Position numbers and translations under genes: made by a program. This document shows, one piece after another, positions 20,016 through 30,383 of a stretch of DNA of 64,000 nucleotides. The notes under the pieces are model-generated. The model had not been told where the DNA came from. It did not search any database and worked only from the letters and a program-made list of their open reading frames with translations. Source of the DNA: Mycolicibacterium sp. 018/SC-01/001 (GTDB lineage Bacteria; Actinomycetota; Actinomycetes; Mycobacteriales; Mycobacteriaceae); NCBI RefSeq assembly GCF_007096635.1, contig NZ_VKAA01000007.1, positions 1-64,000 on the forward strand. The letters are read 5' to 3'. Position 1 is the first letter of the stretch. Each line of letters starts with the position of its first letter.

Positions 20016-22202
20016 GTGACCGCGACACTCGAGCGGGTCCGCTCCGACGCTGGGCGTTCCCGCCATGCGAAGCCGGCGACCCGCCGGATGCCGGTCATGC
20101 CGGTGCGCATGCCCGACCTCGCCGCGCTCGGCGCGGCCGCGGGGTTGCTCGCCCTGACAGGACTGCCCGGCGCGGTCCGCGCTGTCGCTCTGGTCGCGTT
20201 CATCGCGATCGGACCCGGCGCGGCCATCCTGACCTGGGTGCGGATTCCCCGCCGCGCAGTGCTGTCCACGGTGCCGGTGCTCGGAATGGCGGTCGCCACC
20301 CTCGTCGCGATCGTCGCGATGTGGTCCTATCGGTGGGATCCGATCGCCATCCTCTGGCTGCAGGTGGTAGCCGTCGCCGGCAGCAGCGCGTACTGGTACT
20401 ACCAGAATCGCAGCACGGTGCTCGACGCCACCCGGCGGTGGCGCATCCGCCGAATCCGGGTCGTAGCCTCCCCGCACCGGCGATTCGTTCGCAACCACCT
20501 CTCACTGCTGCTCAGCGGTCTCGCGGTCGCCATCTGGACGGCGGCCATCCCAGGGCTGCCGGGTGTGGACGCCGGGTACTACGGGCTCCTGTTCTCCGGA
20601 ACCGGACCGGCGTTGGCCGTCAGCATCGTGCTCTGCGCCGCGGCGCTTCTCGTCGCGATTCGCGACCGGCGACTGCTCCCGGCCGCGGTGGCCGTGGCCG
20701 CCGCCATCGTCGTCCTGCGGGTCACCACTGTCGTCGCCACCGAGGTCCCCCTCTACGACTGGACCTACAAGCACCTCGCGGTCGTCGACTACATCGTGGC
20801 GAACGGGCGCATCGCCCCGGATGGCACCGACATCTACGCCCAGTGGGCGGCGTTCTTCACGACCTGGGCGTGGTTCTGCGACGTCACCGGCATCTCGGCG
20901 ATGACGGTAGCGCACCTGTTCGCCCCCGCCGTCCACGTGCTCATCGCCCTCACCGTGTACACCACCGCGCGGGTGCTCGGACGGTCCCGGCGGACGGCGC
21001 TGACCGCCGCATTCGTGGCGGAGATCGCGAACTGGGTGGGCCAGGACTACTTCTCGCCGCAGGCGTGGGCGCTCGTGCTCACCTTCGGCATGCTCGCGCT
21101 CCTCCTGGGCTCCCGGCAGAGCCGGGCCAGCGGCGTCCTGGCCGTCCTCGTCTTCGCCGCGACAGTTCCCACCCATCAGTTGACGCCCTTCTGGGCCGTG
21201 GGGGTGGCGTTCCTGCTCTGCGTGTTCAAGCGGGCCCGGCCGTGGTGGTCCGCGCTGGCAATGGCCGTGATCGCAGGGTCCTACCTGCTGCTCAACTTCG
21301 AGGCCGTGGCGCCCTACGGGCTGTTCCAGGGCGGAAGTCCCCTGAGCAACGCCACGACCAGCGTCGTGATCTCGGGGTTGCCGGCGCAGGAGTTCACCTC
21401 GACGGTGGTCAGCGGCCTGTCGGCGGCAGTGGCACTCACGGCCGCGGCGACGGCGGCGTGGATGTGGTGGCGCAAACGGCCGGTGTTCGCGCTGGCCATC
21501 GTGTCTTTCAGCTCGTTCGGCCTGCTGCTGGGGCAGAGCTACGGCGGTGAGGCCATCTTCCGGGTCTACCTGTACTCGCTGCTCGGCTGCTCGATCCTGA
21601 TCGCTTCGGCGGTGGTCGGCGCCATCGACGCGGCGGCCGGTCGCGCACGGTGGGTGAGCAGGGCCGCCGCGGTCGCCTGGGTGACCTTGGCCAGCCTCGC
21701 CGGGCTGCACGGCTACGTCGCGCTGTGGCCGATGGTCTACGAGACCAAGGAGCAGGTGGACCTGATGACCAGGTTGACCGCCGACGGCGACATCGGCTCC
21801 CGCTTCATGATGCTGCGTCTGGGTGGCATGCCCACGCGCGTCAGTGCCGAATACGCCGGCGTGACGCTCTACAACCCCTATTACGACGACCCGATCGAAT
21901 ACGAACTCGAGAACAGCGGCGCCGGCGATCCGGCGGAACTGAAGGCGAGATATCCCACCGACAGCGATCTGCGGGACCTCATCGATGTGGTGCCGACGGA
22001 GAACCGGGTGTCGTACATGATCTTCAGCGAGCAGTCGAACAAGGCCATGCGCTACTACGGTGACTTCCGGCCCGAGGCCGTCGACCGGGTTCAGGACGCT
22101 CTGCGTGCGTCCCCGAACTGGACGCAGATCTACGACCAGGGACAGACCAAGGTGTGGCGCAGCGTCAACAACGAGTGGCTGCCCAAGAACCCGGACGAGT
22201 GA
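20016..22202 (+). CDS. Large polytopic membrane protein, probable glycan-related
   Basis: 728 residues from a GTG. After a basic cytosolic head (about 35 residues) there are some 14-16 membrane helices up to residue 575, then a soluble C-terminal domain of about 150 residues. An extracellular loop with VPLYDWTYKHLAVVDYI and NGRIAPDGTDIYAQW resembles the acidic catalytic loops of GT-C or polymerase-type membrane enzymes, but I cannot assign a family. Its place after the GH16 lipoprotein suggests the pair makes and trims an envelope or exported polysaccharide. That is inference. Confidence 0.65.
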   Translation: MTATLERVRSDAGRSRHAKPATRRMPVMPVRMPDLAALGAAAGLLALTGLPGAVRAVALVAFIAIGPGAAILTWVRIPRRAVLSTVPVLGMAVATLVAIVAMWSYRWDPIAILWLQVVAVAGSSAYWYYQNRSTVLDATRRWRIRRIRVVASPHRRFVRNHLSLLLSGLAVAIWTAAIPGLPGVDAGYYGLLFSGTGPALAVSIVLCAAALLVAIRDRRLLPAAVAVAAAIVVLRVTTVVATEVPLYDWTYKHLAVVDYIVANGRIAPDGTDIYAQWAAFFTTWAWFCDVTGISAMTVAHLFAPAVHVLIALTVYTTARVLGRSRRTALTAAFVAEIANWVGQDYFSPQAWALVLTFGMLALLLGSRQSRASGVLAVLVFAATVPTHQLTPFWAVGVAFLLCVFKRARPWWSALAMAVIAGSYLLLNFEAVAPYGLFQGGSPLSNATTSVVISGLPAQEFTSTVVSGLSAAVALTAAATAAWMWWRKRPVFALAIVSFSSFGLLLGQSYGGEAIFRVYLYSLLGCSILIASAVVGAIDAAAGRARWVSRAAAVAWVTLASLAGLHGYVALWPMVYETKEQVDLMTRLTADGDIGSRFMMLRLGGMPTRVSAEYAGVTLYNPYYDDPIEYELENSGAGDPAELKARYPTDSDLRDLIDVVPTENRVSYMIFSEQSNKAMRYYGDFRPEAVDRVQDALRASPNWTQIYDQGQTKVWRSVNNEWLPKNPDE

Positions 22203-22236
22203 GAACGACCGGCGATCGAGTCTCTGACCTGCTGAG

Positions 22237-22242
22237 TAGATT
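22237..22242 (+). promoter_or_regulatory. -10 hexamer of the YhhN gene
   Basis: TAGATT ends six bases before the GTG at 22249; a leaderless transcript is predicted. Confidence 0.5.
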
Positions 22243-22248
22243 CTCCGT

Positions 22249-22962
22249 GTGATGACGAGTGGGCGCCGCGCCGGATTCTGGATCGCCGCGGCGATCGCGG
22301 CCGCGGCCTACGGCGTGTTCCTGATCGTCACGGCGACCCAGCTGCCCGCGGGAGCCGAGCTCACCGGCCGGTTCGTGGCGCAACCCGCGGTCAAGGCCCT
22401 CGCCGCGGTGCTGCTCGCCGTGGCCGCGACGACGCATCCGATCGCTCGGGAGCGCCGTTGGCTGGTGGGGGCGCTGCTGTTCTCCGCCGCCGGCGACTTC
22501 CTGCTGGCGATGCCCTGGTGGGAGCCGTCGTTCGTGCTGGGCCTGGCGGCGTTCCTGGTCGCGCACGTGTGCTTCCTCGTGACGCTGTGGCCTCTGGTTC
22601 GGGCCACCCCGGCGCGCGGGGTGGCGGCCGGGCTGACCGTGCTGGCGTGCGCGGGACTGCTGGTGTGGTTCTGGCCGCGACTGGTTGCCGACGGGATGGC
22701 TGTTCCGGTGACGGCATACATCGCGGTGCTGGGCGCGATGGTGTGCACGGCGCTGCTGGCCGACCTGCCGACGCCCTGGACCGCGCTGGGCGCGGTCTGT
22801 TTCGCGGTATCCGACGCGATGATCGGCATCAGCCGTTTCGTGCTGGGGGACGAGAGGCTGGGGGTCCCGATCTGGTGGGCCTATGCCGCGTCGCTGCTGC
22901 TGATCACCGCGGGTGTGCTGTTCGGCCGTTCGTCGCAGCCCTCTGCTAGACCTGCGGGGTGA
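22249..22962 (+). CDS. YhhN/TMEM86 family membrane protein, lysoplasmalogenase-like
   Basis: 237 residues with seven or eight membrane helices. Family features are [15 protein letters not shown] in the middle, where the acidic GD pair is conserved, and [13 protein letters not shown] near the C-terminus, where the SD pair is conserved. YhhN/TMEM86 proteins include mammalian lysoplasmalogenase; the bacterial role is unproven. The protein sits just before priA, as Rv1401 does in M. tuberculosis. The start is the GTG that coincides with the predicted transcription start; the ATG at 22252 is the next codon. Confidence 0.85.
   Translation: MMTSGRRAGFWIAAAIAAAAYGVFLIVTATQLPAGAELTGRFVAQPAVKALAAVLLAVAATTHPIARERRWLVGALLFSAAGDFLLAMPWWEPSFVLGLAAFLVAHVCFLVTLWPLVRATPARGVAAGLTVLACAGLLVWFWPRLVADGMAVPVTAYIAVLGAMVCTALLADLPTPWTALGAVCFAVSDAMIGISRFVLGDERLGVPIWWAYAASLLLITAGVLFGRSSQPSARPAG
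22947..22952 (+). promoter_or_regulatory. -10 hexamer of priA
   Basis: TAGACC ends six bases before the GTG at 22959, inside the end of the YhhN gene. The last T of the consensus is missing, so this is a weaker example of the leaderless pattern. Confidence 0.35.
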
Positions 22963-24959
22963 CCGTCGGAAGGCAGGCTGCCGAGCACGAACCCATCGCG
23001 CGGGTGCTGCCGATGCTCACGGTGCCGCACCTGGACCGGGACTTCGACTACCTCGTCGCCGCCGACATGTCCGACGACGCCCAGCCCGGGGTGCGCGTCA
23101 AGGTGCGGTTCAACGGCCGGCTGGTCGACGCGTTCGTGCTGGAACGGCGCTCGGAGACCGACCACCCGGGTCGGCTGGGCTGGCTGGACAAGGTGGTCTC
23201 GGCGCAGCCGGTGTTGACCCGCGAGGTGATGAGGCTCGTCGACGCCGTCGCCGCGCGCTACGCCGGAACCCGCGCCGACGTGCTGCGGCTGGCGATCCCG
23301 CCGCGCCACGCGACGGTCGAGAAACGACCGCCCGTGCCACTCGACCCGCTCGAGATCCCGGACGTCGACACCGCGGCGTGGTCGGCCTACAGCGGCGGTG
23401 CGCAATTCATCACCGCACTGCGCGACGGCCGCGCGGCCCGCGCGGTGTGGCAGGCGCTGCCCGGTGAGGTGTGGCAGCAGCGGCTGGCCGAAGCCGCGGC
23501 GGTCACCGTGCACGCGGGCCGGTCCGTGCTCGCCGTCGTCCCCGACCAGCGTGACGTGGACCGGCTGTCGGCGGCGTGCACCGCGCTGGTCGACGCGTCG
23601 CGGGTGGTGGCCCTGTCGGCCGGGCTGGGGCCCGCCGAGCGCTACCGCCGATGGCTCGCGGTGCTGAGGGGCGACGCCCGCGTGGTCATCGGCACGCGCA
23701 GTGCGGTGTTCGCGCCGGTCGCCGATCTCGGCCTGGTGCTGATGTGGGATGACGGCGACGACTCGCTCGCCGAACCGCGGTCCCCGTATCCGCACGCCCG
23801 CGAGGTCGCGATGCTGCGCGCCCATCAGGTGCGCTGCGCCGCGGTGATCGGCGGCCACGCGCGCACCGCGGAGGCCCAGGCGCTGGTGCGTAGCGGGTGG
23901 GCCCACGATCTGACGGCGCCGCGGCAGACGGTCCGGACCTGCGCGCCGCGCGTCGTGGCGCTGGAGGACAGCGCCTACGCCCAGGAGCGCGACCCGGCCG
24001 CGCGCACCGCGCGGTTGCCGACGGTGGCGCTCGACGCCGCCCGTGCCGCGCTGACGGCGGGTGCCCCGGTGCTGGTCCAGGTCCCGCGGCGCGGCTATGT
24101 GCCGGCGCTGTCCTGTGCCCGCTGCCGCACTGTCGCCCGCTGCCGGCACTGCACGGGACCGTTGTCGCTGACCAGCCGCGACGCGGCGGGGGCGGTCTGC
24201 CGCTGGTGCGGCCGCGAAGAACTGGCGCTGCGATGCGCCCGCTGCGGCTCGGACGCCGTCCGCGCGGTCGTGGTCGGGGCGCGGCGCACCGCCGAGGAGC
24301 TCGGCCGTGCGTTCCCCGGCGTCGCGGTGGTGACCTCCGGCGGTGACGCCGTGGTCGAGTCCGTGCCTGCCCGGTCCGCGGTGGTGGTGGCCACCCCGGG
24401 CGTGGAACCTGTCGCCGACGGCGGCTACGGGGCCGCGCTACTGCTGGACAGCTGGGCGCTGCTGGGAAGGCAGGACCTGCGCGCGGCCGAGGACACGCTG
24501 CGCCGGTGGATGGCGGCCGCGGCGCTGGTGCGGCCGCGCGGCGACGGCGGTGTGGTGGCGGTGGTGGCGGAGTCGGCGATCCCGACGGTGCAGGCCCTGA
24601 TCCGCTGGGATCCGGTCGGCCACGCCGACGACGAACTCGATGCTCGCGCCGAGGTGGGGCTCCCGCCGGCGGTGCACATGGCCGCCGTCGACGGCTCCGC
24701 CGACGCCGTGCACGCGCTGCTCGATGACGCGGCCCTGCCCGCCGGCACGGATCTGCTCGGGCCGGTCGACCTGCCGGTGGGTGTGCGTCGCCCGCCCGGC
24801 GTCGCACCCGAGCACCCGGTGATCCGCATGCTGGCCCGCTCGGCCCGGTCCGATGGCCTGGCGCTGGCCGCCGCGCTGCGCAAGGCCACCGCCGTGCACA
24901 GCGCACGCCACGACCACGAGCCGGTTCGCATCCAGATCGACCCGTTGCACATAGGGTGA
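22959..24959 (+). CDS. priA: PriA-like replication restart protein lacking helicase motifs
   Basis: 666 residues. The N-terminal 3'-DNA-binding domain ([19 protein letters not shown]) is intact, and eight cysteines in four pairs (CARC, CRHC, CRWC, CARC, about residues 386-430) form the two zinc sites. The ATPase is ruined: where E. coli PriA has the Walker A GSGKT, this protein reads LPGEVWQQR (about residue 165), and DEEH is replaced by MWDDGDD. This degeneration is known for actinobacterial PriA, so it may serve as a structural primosome or single-strand DNA scaffold. The GTG overlaps the end of the YhhN gene by four bases. Confidence 0.92.
   Translation: MTVGRQAAEHEPIARVLPMLTVPHLDRDFDYLVAADMSDDAQPGVRVKVRFNGRLVDAFVLERRSETDHPGRLGWLDKVVSAQPVLTREVMRLVDAVAARYAGTRADVLRLAIPPRHATVEKRPPVPLDPLEIPDVDTAAWSAYSGGAQFITALRDGRAARAVWQALPGEVWQQRLAEAAAVTVHAGRSVLAVVPDQRDVDRLSAACTALVDASRVVALSAGLGPAERYRRWLAVLRGDARVVIGTRSAVFAPVADLGLVLMWDDGDDSLAEPRSPYPHAREVAMLRAHQVRCAAVIGGHARTAEAQALVRSGWAHDLTAPRQTVRTCAPRVVALEDSAYAQERDPAARTARLPTVALDAARAALTAGAPVLVQVPRRGYVPALSCARCRTVARCRHCTGPLSLTSRDAAGAVCRWCGREELALRCARCGSDAVRAVVVGARRTAEELGRAFPGVAVVTSGGDAVVESVPARSAVVVATPGVEPVADGGYGAALLLDSWALLGRQDLRAAEDTLRRWMAAAALVRPRGDGGVVAVVAESAIPTVQALIRWDPVGHADDELDARAEVGLPPAVHMAAVDGSADAVHALLDDAALPAGTDLLGPVDLPVGVRRPPGVAPEHPVIRMLARSARSDGLALAAALRKATAVHSARHDHEPVRIQIDPLHIG
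24952..24957 (+). promoter_or_regulatory. -10 hexamer of the DUF2207 gene
   Basis: TAGGGT ends seven bases before the ATG at 24965, so the transcript would carry zero or one leader base. It lies within the last codons of priA. Confidence 0.45.
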
Positions 24960-24964
24960 TGCCC

Positions 24965-26797
24965 ATGTCCGTGCGGCGGCTGGCCACAGCGTCGATCCCG
25001 CTGCTGCTCATCGCATTCGGACTGCTGTGGCCGCTGCTGTTCACCGGCGGCGGCACGGCCGGGGCGCCGCCCGACGATCCCGTTGTCATCAGCGACTTCC
25101 GGATGACCGCGACGGTCGACGCGGCCGGAGACATGACCGCGGTCGAGACGATCACCGCGCAGGTGTACACCTCCGACCGGCACGGCATCTTCCGCTACTG
25201 GGATGTGGCCAACCGCAACGACTCCCACGTGCGGCAGCCGCCGGAGATCACCTCGATCCGGCTCGACGGCGCGCCTGTCCGGTACCAGATGCTGTGGGAG
25301 GACGGCAGACGGTTCCGGGTCGCGAAGATCGGTGACCCCGACCGCTACCTGTCCGACGGCGGGCACGTGTTCGAGATCGCCTACCGCATCCGCGGTGTCC
25401 TCGATCCCGGCTCCACGGGCGCCGGCCAGCGCTTCGCGCAGACGGTCGGTGCACCGGCCGACTCGCCGTCGGTGTTCTTCTGGAACGTCATCGCCCCGTC
25501 GTGGAACAACCGCATCGACCGCGCGGAGATCTCGGTGACGCTGCCCGGCGCCGTCGGTGCGGTGCAGTGCGCCGTCGGGACCGGCGTCGGCTCGCCCTGT
25601 GACACGCTGCGCGCCACCGGTGACACAGTCGTCGCGTCGGCCTCGCAGCTGCCGCCCCGCACCCCGGTGACGCTGCGCGCCGGCGTCGACGTGGCCACCC
25701 CCGCCCGTGCGACCCTGCCGTGGCCCTACACCTGGGACCGCATCCTCGGGCAGTCGGTCACCGGCGTGCTGTCCCTGCTCGGGCTCACCATCGCCTGCGG
25801 CGCGGCCGCGGCGATCTGGCTCCGCGCCGTCACCGAACGGTCTCCGGGCTTTCCGCTGCAGTACGCGCCCCCGCCGGGCCTCGGACCGGTGCAGGTCGAG
25901 TACATCCGCACCGAGGCCGTGCCCAAGCACGGCCTGACCGCGACGCTGTTCCACTTCGCCGAGCGCAAACTCATCACCATGCAGCAGCGCGGCGACAAGG
26001 AGTGGACGCTGCGCAGCATCGCCGAACCGGGCCAGTGGTCGGGCCTCGACCCGGTGAGCCTGGCCGTTGCGTCCCGGCTGAAGCTGATGAATTCCGGCAG
26101 CGAGTTCACGGCCAAGAAAACGGTGACATCGGGCCAGAAGCTCAGCAAGGCCAAAGAGGACATGACCAAGGCCGTGCAGGCGTGGGCGACCGACTCCGGG
26201 TTGCTCGTGGCACGCAAGAAGGAGCTCTGGTTGCGAGCCGCCAACGCCGTCGCGTTCCTGTTGATGGTGTGCGGCTTCTTCCGCTGGGGATTCCCGATCA
26301 CGCTGTGGGCGTTGCCCTTTGCCGTGTTCTTCCTGTTGTCCGCAGCATCGTGGCGCGACGGGGTCGGGTCGCGGCGCACCCCGGCCGGGCGCGAATTGTG
26401 GTCTCGTGCCGGAGGATTCCACCGCGTATTGGCCACCGACTCGGCGGAGACCCGCTTCGACTTCGCCGCCCGGCGCGACCTCTACACGGCGTACGTGCCG
26501 TTCGCCGTCGCCGGGGGAGTGGCCGCCGCCTGGGCCGCCAAGTACCGCGCCTATATGAACACCGCTGCACCACAACCGGATTGGTATGTCACCTCGGGCA
26601 CGTCGACATCCTGGTCGGCCAGTGGCGGCTCCGGCGGTGCGAACTTCGACCGTTTCGAATCGGCGCTGTCGTCGTCGATCGGCGCCTACACCGCCTCGCA
26701 GTCGTCGTCCTCGTCGTCCTCGTCCGGCGGTGGCGGCGGCTTCAGCAGCGGTGGCGGTGGCGGCGGCGGTGGCGGCGGAGGAGGGGGATCATGGTGA
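24965..26797 (+). CDS. DUF2207 membrane protein with poly-glycine tail
   Basis: 610 residues from the ATG at 24965; in-frame starts at 24956 add only three codons. A signal or anchor helix (about residues 9-24) is followed by an extracytoplasmic beta-rich domain of about 230 residues with the family motif [10 protein letters not shown]. Next come a helix near residue 265, a cytosolic part, two more helices (about 425-460) and one near 515. The end is a Ser-rich run followed by at least 12 consecutive glycines, then SW. Its last codons overlap lemA. DUF2207 and LemA genes are neighbours in many bacteria; function unknown. Confidence 0.85.
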   Translation: MSVRRLATASIPLLLIAFGLLWPLLFTGGGTAGAPPDDPVVISDFRMTATVDAAGDMTAVETITAQVYTSDRHGIFRYWDVANRNDSHVRQPPEITSIRLDGAPVRYQMLWEDGRRFRVAKIGDPDRYLSDGGHVFEIAYRIRGVLDPGSTGAGQRFAQTVGAPADSPSVFFWNVIAPSWNNRIDRAEISVTLPGAVGAVQCAVGTGVGSPCDTLRATGDTVVASASQLPPRTPVTLRAGVDVATPARATLPWPYTWDRILGQSVTGVLSLLGLTIACGAAAAIWLRAVTERSPGFPLQYAPPPGLGPVQVEYIRTEAVPKHGLTATLFHFAERKLITMQQRGDKEWTLRSIAEPGQWSGLDPVSLAVASRLKLMNSGSEFTAKKTVTSGQKLSKAKEDMTKAVQAWATDSGLLVARKKELWLRAANAVAFLLMVCGFFRWGFPITLWALPFAVFFLLSAASWRDGVGSRRTPAGRELWSRAGGFHRVLATDSAETRFDFAARRDLYTAYVPFAVAGGVAAAWAAKYRAYMNTAAPQPDWYVTSGTSTSWSASGGSGGANFDRFESALSSSIGAYTASQSSSSSSSSGGGGGFSSGGGGGGGGGGGGGSW

Positions 26798-27327
26798 GTG
26801 TCGTCCTCGCCATCGTGTTGGTGGTGGTCGTGCTGGTGCTGGTCGGATATGTCGTCGGCTGGAACAAGATCCGCTCCGCCGATGTGCGCGTGGCCGAGGC
26901 GCTGGCCGGCATCGACGTCGAACTGACCCGGCGTGCCGCGCTGATCCCCAGCCTCGTGCACACCGTGGCGACGTTCGCCGCCCACGAGAAGGACGTTCTC
27001 GACCGGGTCACCGACGCGCGGGAAGCGCTGACCTCGGCGACCGCGGGTCGCTCCGTGGCGCAACGCAGCGCAGCCGAGCGGCAGCTCGACGCCGCGCTGA
27101 CCCCGCTGCTGGACCTGGGCCAGAGCACCCCGCAGCTGAGTTCGTCGGCCAACTTCCTCGACCTGCAGCGCAACCTCGCCGACACCGAGGACAAGCTGGC
27201 CTTCGCCCGCCAGTACTACAACGACTCGGTGGCCACCCTGAACCGGCTGCTCGGCACCATCCCGTGGATGTTCGTCGCCCCGCTGAGCGGGGTCAGCGAG
27301 AAGGAGTACTACCAGAGCAACCGGTAG
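26791..27327 (+). CDS. lemA: LemA family protein
   Basis: 178 residues. One N-terminal membrane helix ([20 protein letters not shown]) is followed by an alpha-helical domain with the family signature: [33 protein letters not shown], then [15 protein letters not shown] and ARQYYNDSV. LemA proteins are membrane-anchored helical bundles of unclear function, often linked to DUF2207 or TPM-domain proteins. The ATG lies seven bases inside the previous gene, and its Shine-Dalgarno is formed by that gene's last glycine codons. Confidence 0.92.
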   Translation: MVSVVLAIVLVVVVLVLVGYVVGWNKIRSADVRVAEALAGIDVELTRRAALIPSLVHTVATFAAHEKDVLDRVTDAREALTSATAGRSVAQRSAAERQLDAALTPLLDLGQSTPQLSSSANFLDLQRNLADTEDKLAFARQYYNDSVATLNRLLGTIPWMFVAPLSGVSEKEYYQSNR

Positions 27328-27335
27328 GCGGTTCC

Positions 27336-27341
27336 TACACT
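27336..27341 (+). promoter_or_regulatory. -10 hexamer of fmt
   Basis: TACACT ends six bases before the GTG at 27348; a leaderless transcript is predicted. Confidence 0.5.
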
Positions 27342-27347
27342 GGCCCG

Positions 27348-28274
27348 GTGCGTCTCGTGTTCGCCGGCACCCCGGAGCCGGCTCTCCCGTCCCTGCGTCG
27401 GCTGTTGTCGTCCCCGCGCCACGAGGTCATCGCGGTCCTGACGCGCCCCGACACGGCGGCGGGCAGGCGCGGCACACCGACACCGTCTCCGGTCGCCCAG
27501 CTGGCCCTCGACGCCGGCATCCCGGTGCTGCGCCCCGCGCGGCCCAATGCGCCGGAGTTCGTCGCGGAGCTGGCCGAGCTGGCGCCGGAGTGCTGCGCCG
27601 TGGTGGCCTACGGCGCGCTGCTCGGCGAGGCGCTGCTCGACGTGCCCACCCACGGCTGGGTGAACCTGCACTTCTCGGTGCTGCCCGCATGGCGCGGGGC
27701 GGCTCCGGTGCAGGCCGCGATCGCCGCGGGAGACACCGTGACCGGTGCCACCACGTTCCAGATCGAGCCGAGCCTGGATTCGGGGCCGGTCTACGGCGTC
27801 GTCACCGAGACGATCACCCCTCGCGACACCGCGGGCGACCTGCTCGGGCGCCTGGCCGACTCGGGCGCCGGTCTGCTCGAAGCCACGATGGACGGCATCG
27901 CGGACGGCACACTGACGCCGGTGCCCCAGCCCGCGGAGGGCGTCAGCGTCGCACCGAAGATCACCGTCGACGACGCCCGTATCCGATGGGACCTGCCCGC
28001 CCACGTCGTGGAGCGGCGGATTCGCGCCGTCATCCCGAATCCCGGGGCGTGGACGATGGTCGGGGAGCAGCGCGTCAAGATCGGCCCCGTGACGGTGTCG
28101 GAGCGCAGCGATCTCCAGCCGGGCCGGCTCCATGTCGAGAAGAAGCGGGTGCTGGTGGGGACCGGCACCGGCGCCGTCGAACTGGGAACGGTGCAGCCAC
28201 CCGGCAAGAAACCGATGAACGCGGCGGACTGGGCGCGCGGTGCGCGGCTCGACGAGATCGGTTCGTTCCAGTGA
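27348..28274 (+). CDS. fmt: Methionyl-tRNA formyltransferase
   Basis: 308 residues, standard length. It opens [19 protein letters not shown]. The formyltransferase active site appears as [18 protein letters not shown] (catalytic Asn and His) and SLDSGPVYG (catalytic Asp). The C-terminal tRNA-binding domain follows from about residue 205. It formylates initiator Met-tRNA using 10-formyl-tetrahydrofolate. The stop overlaps the rsmB start by GTGA. Confidence 0.97.
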   Translation: MRLVFAGTPEPALPSLRRLLSSPRHEVIAVLTRPDTAAGRRGTPTPSPVAQLALDAGIPVLRPARPNAPEFVAELAELAPECCAVVAYGALLGEALLDVPTHGWVNLHFSVLPAWRGAAPVQAAIAAGDTVTGATTFQIEPSLDSGPVYGVVTETITPRDTAGDLLGRLADSGAGLLEATMDGIADGTLTPVPQPAEGVSVAPKITVDDARIRWDLPAHVVERRIRAVIPNPGAWTMVGEQRVKIGPVTVSERSDLQPGRLHVEKKRVLVGTGTGAVELGTVQPPGKKPMNAADWARGARLDEIGSFQ

Positions 28275-29683
28275 CGCGGCCGTCGCGACCGCCACGCAAG
28301 TCAGGTCCTCGGCGCCCGCAGCGCCGCACCCCACTGGACCCCGCCCGCCGCGCCGCGTTCGACGTGCTGCGTGCAGTGTCGGAGCGCGACGCCTACGCCA
28401 ACCTCGCGCTGCCCGCGATGCTGCGTGAGCGCGGGATCACCGGCCGCGACGCGGCCTTCGCCACCGAGCTGACGTACGGCACGTGCCGCGCACAGGGCCT
28501 GCTCGACGCGATCATCGGCGCCGCCGCGGGCCGCCCGGTCGACCGCATCGACCCCGTGCTGCTCGATCTGCTGCGCCTCGGCGCGTACCAGATCCTGCGG
28601 ACCCGGGTCGAGGATCACGCCGCGGTGTCGACGACGGTGGAGCAGGCCGGTATCGAATTCGACACGGCGCGAGCAGGTTTCGTCAACGGTGTGCTACGCA
28701 CCATCGCCCGCCGCGACGAGGCGTCCTGGGTGGCGGAGCTCGCGCCGCCGGTCGCTTCCGATCCGGTCGGCCACCTGGCGTTCGTGCACGCCCACCCGCG
28801 ATGGGTTGCGCAGGCCTTCGCCGACGCGCTGGGTGCCCGTGCCCACGAACTGGCGGCGCTGCTGGCCAGCGACGACGCCCGGCCGGAGGTGCATCTGGTG
28901 GCGCGTCCGGGGGCGCTGACAGCTGCCGAGCTCGCCGAGGAGGTCGGCGGCGGCGTCGGCCGGTTCTCGCCGTATGCCGTCCACCTCGCCGAGGGCGACC
29001 CCGGCGCGCTGGCCGCGGTGCGGGACGGCCGGGCGCTCGTGCAGGACGAGGGCAGCCAGCTGGTCGCCCGCGCCCTGACGCTGGCCGAGCTCGACGGTGC
29101 CGACGGCGGCCGGTGGCTGGACCTGTGCGCCGGTCCCGGGGGCAAGACCGCGCTGCTCGCCGCGCTCGGCCAGTCCTCCGGCGCGCACGTCACGGCCGTC
29201 GAGCCGGCACCGCGGCGGGCCGAGCTGGTCGAGCAGAACACCCACGGCCTGCCGGTCGAGGTGCTGCGCGTCGACGGGCGTGACCCCGGACTGACCCCCG
29301 GCTTCGACCGGGTGCTCGTCGACGCCCCCTGCACCGGGCTGGGCGCCCTGCGCCGCCGACCCGAAGCGCGATGGCGCCGCCAACCGGGTGACGTGGCGGC
29401 GCTGGCGAAGCTGCAGCGCGAGCTGCTGGCCTCGGCGATCCGGCTGACCCGCCCCGGCGGCGTCGTGCTGTACGCGACCTGCTCACCGCACCTGGCCGAG
29501 ACCACGGGCGTGGTGGCCGACGCACTGCGCCGCCACCCCGTCGAAGCCCTCGACACGCCAAGCCTCTTCGTCCCCGCCACCGACACCGGCGACGGTTCAT
29601 CCGTGCAGCTGTGGCCCCATCGGCACGGAACCGACGCGATGTTCGCCGCCGCCCTTCGCGTCACCGGGCCCCCGATAGGCTGA
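28271..29683 (+). CDS. rsmB: 16S rRNA m5C967 methyltransferase
   Basis: 470 residues from the GTG at 28271. A basic head is followed by a NusB-like domain (about residues 20-150, with [18 protein letters not shown]). The C-terminal SAM domain has the motif [17 protein letters not shown]. Two catalytic cysteines of the RsmB/Fmu type are present: Cys354 in DAPCTGLG and Cys404 in ATCSPH. It methylates a cytosine in the 16S rRNA. It is often annotated fmu in mycobacteria and is translationally coupled to fmt. Confidence 0.95.
   Translation: MTRPSRPPRKSGPRRPQRRTPLDPARRAAFDVLRAVSERDAYANLALPAMLRERGITGRDAAFATELTYGTCRAQGLLDAIIGAAAGRPVDRIDPVLLDLLRLGAYQILRTRVEDHAAVSTTVEQAGIEFDTARAGFVNGVLRTIARRDEASWVAELAPPVASDPVGHLAFVHAHPRWVAQAFADALGARAHELAALLASDDARPEVHLVARPGALTAAELAEEVGGGVGRFSPYAVHLAEGDPGALAAVRDGRALVQDEGSQLVARALTLAELDGADGGRWLDLCAGPGGKTALLAALGQSSGAHVTAVEPAPRRAELVEQNTHGLPVEVLRVDGRDPGLTPGFDRVLVDAPCTGLGALRRRPEARWRRQPGDVAALAKLQRELLASAIRLTRPGGVVLYATCSPHLAETTGVVADALRRHPVEALDTPSLFVPATDTGDGSSVQLWPHRHGTDAMFAAALRVTGPPIG
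29676..29681 (+). promoter_or_regulatory. -10 hexamer of rpe
   Basis: TAGGCT ends six bases before the ATG at 29688; a leaderless transcript is predicted in addition to any read-through from rsmB. Confidence 0.45.
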
Positions 29684-29687
29684 CCTC

Positions 29688-30383
29688 ATGCCCGGACAGT
29701 CCGCCCGCACCGCCCCGCTGATCGCGCCGTCGATCCTGGCCGCCGATTTCGCCCGGCTCGCCGACGAGGTGGCGGCCATCGACGGTGCCGACTGGGTGCA
29801 CGTCGACGTCATGGACAACCACTTCGTGCCGAATCTCACCCTCGGCCTGCCCGTGGTCCAATCGCTGCTGAAGGCCACCGACATCCCGATGGACTGCCAC
29901 CTGATGATCGAGGACCCGGCCCGCTGGGCCCCGCCCTACGCCGAGGCGGGCGCGCACAATGTCACCATCCACGCCGAGGCGACCGATGATCCCCGCGCTG
30001 TCGCTCGCGACATCCGCGCCGCCGGCGCCAAGGCGGGTCTGGCGATCAAGCCCGGCACGCCCGTCGACCCCTATCTGGAGATCCTGCGCGATTTCGACAC
30101 GCTGCTGGTGATGTCGGTCGAACCCGGTTTCGGCGGACAGAAATTCATCGCCGAGGTGCTGCCCAAGGTGGGTATCGTGCGCCGGCTGGTCGACTCCGGC
30201 GAACTGAAGGTGCTGGTCGAGATCGACGGCGGCATCAGCGCCGACACGATCGAGGCAGCGGCGGAGGCCGGGGTGGACTGCTTCGTCGCGGGGTCCGCGG
30301 TCTACGGCGCCGAGGATCCTGCGCGCGCTGTGTCGGCCCTACGGGCACAGGCCGCCGCGGCCGGCAGCCACTTCGCACCGTGA
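29688..30383 (+). CDS. rpe: Ribulose-phosphate 3-epimerase
   Basis: 231 residues, a TIM barrel. Typical segments are [12 protein letters not shown], the metal-binding [13 protein letters not shown] and [19 protein letters not shown] and the phosphate-binding [11 protein letters not shown] with VAGSAVYG. It interconverts ribulose-5-phosphate and xylulose-5-phosphate. Its product links the oxidative branch encoded near the end of the window (zwf, pgl) to transketolase, and ribulose-5-phosphate is also the substrate of RibBA. The stop overlaps the ribD GTG. Confidence 0.97.
   Translation: MPGQSARTAPLIAPSILAADFARLADEVAAIDGADWVHVDVMDNHFVPNLTLGLPVVQSLLKATDIPMDCHLMIEDPARWAPPYAEAGAHNVTIHAEATDDPRAVARDIRAAGAKAGLAIKPGTPVDPYLEILRDFDTLLVMSVEPGFGGQKFIAEVLPKVGIVRRLVDSGELKVLVEIDGGISADTIEAAAEAGVDCFVAGSAVYGAEDPARAVSALRAQAAAAGSHFAP

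Noticed and set aside
26700-26790. PE_PGRS-like glycine repeat
   Set aside because: The glycine run is the short C-terminal tail of a DUF2207 protein; there is no PE domain or GGA/GGN repeat array.
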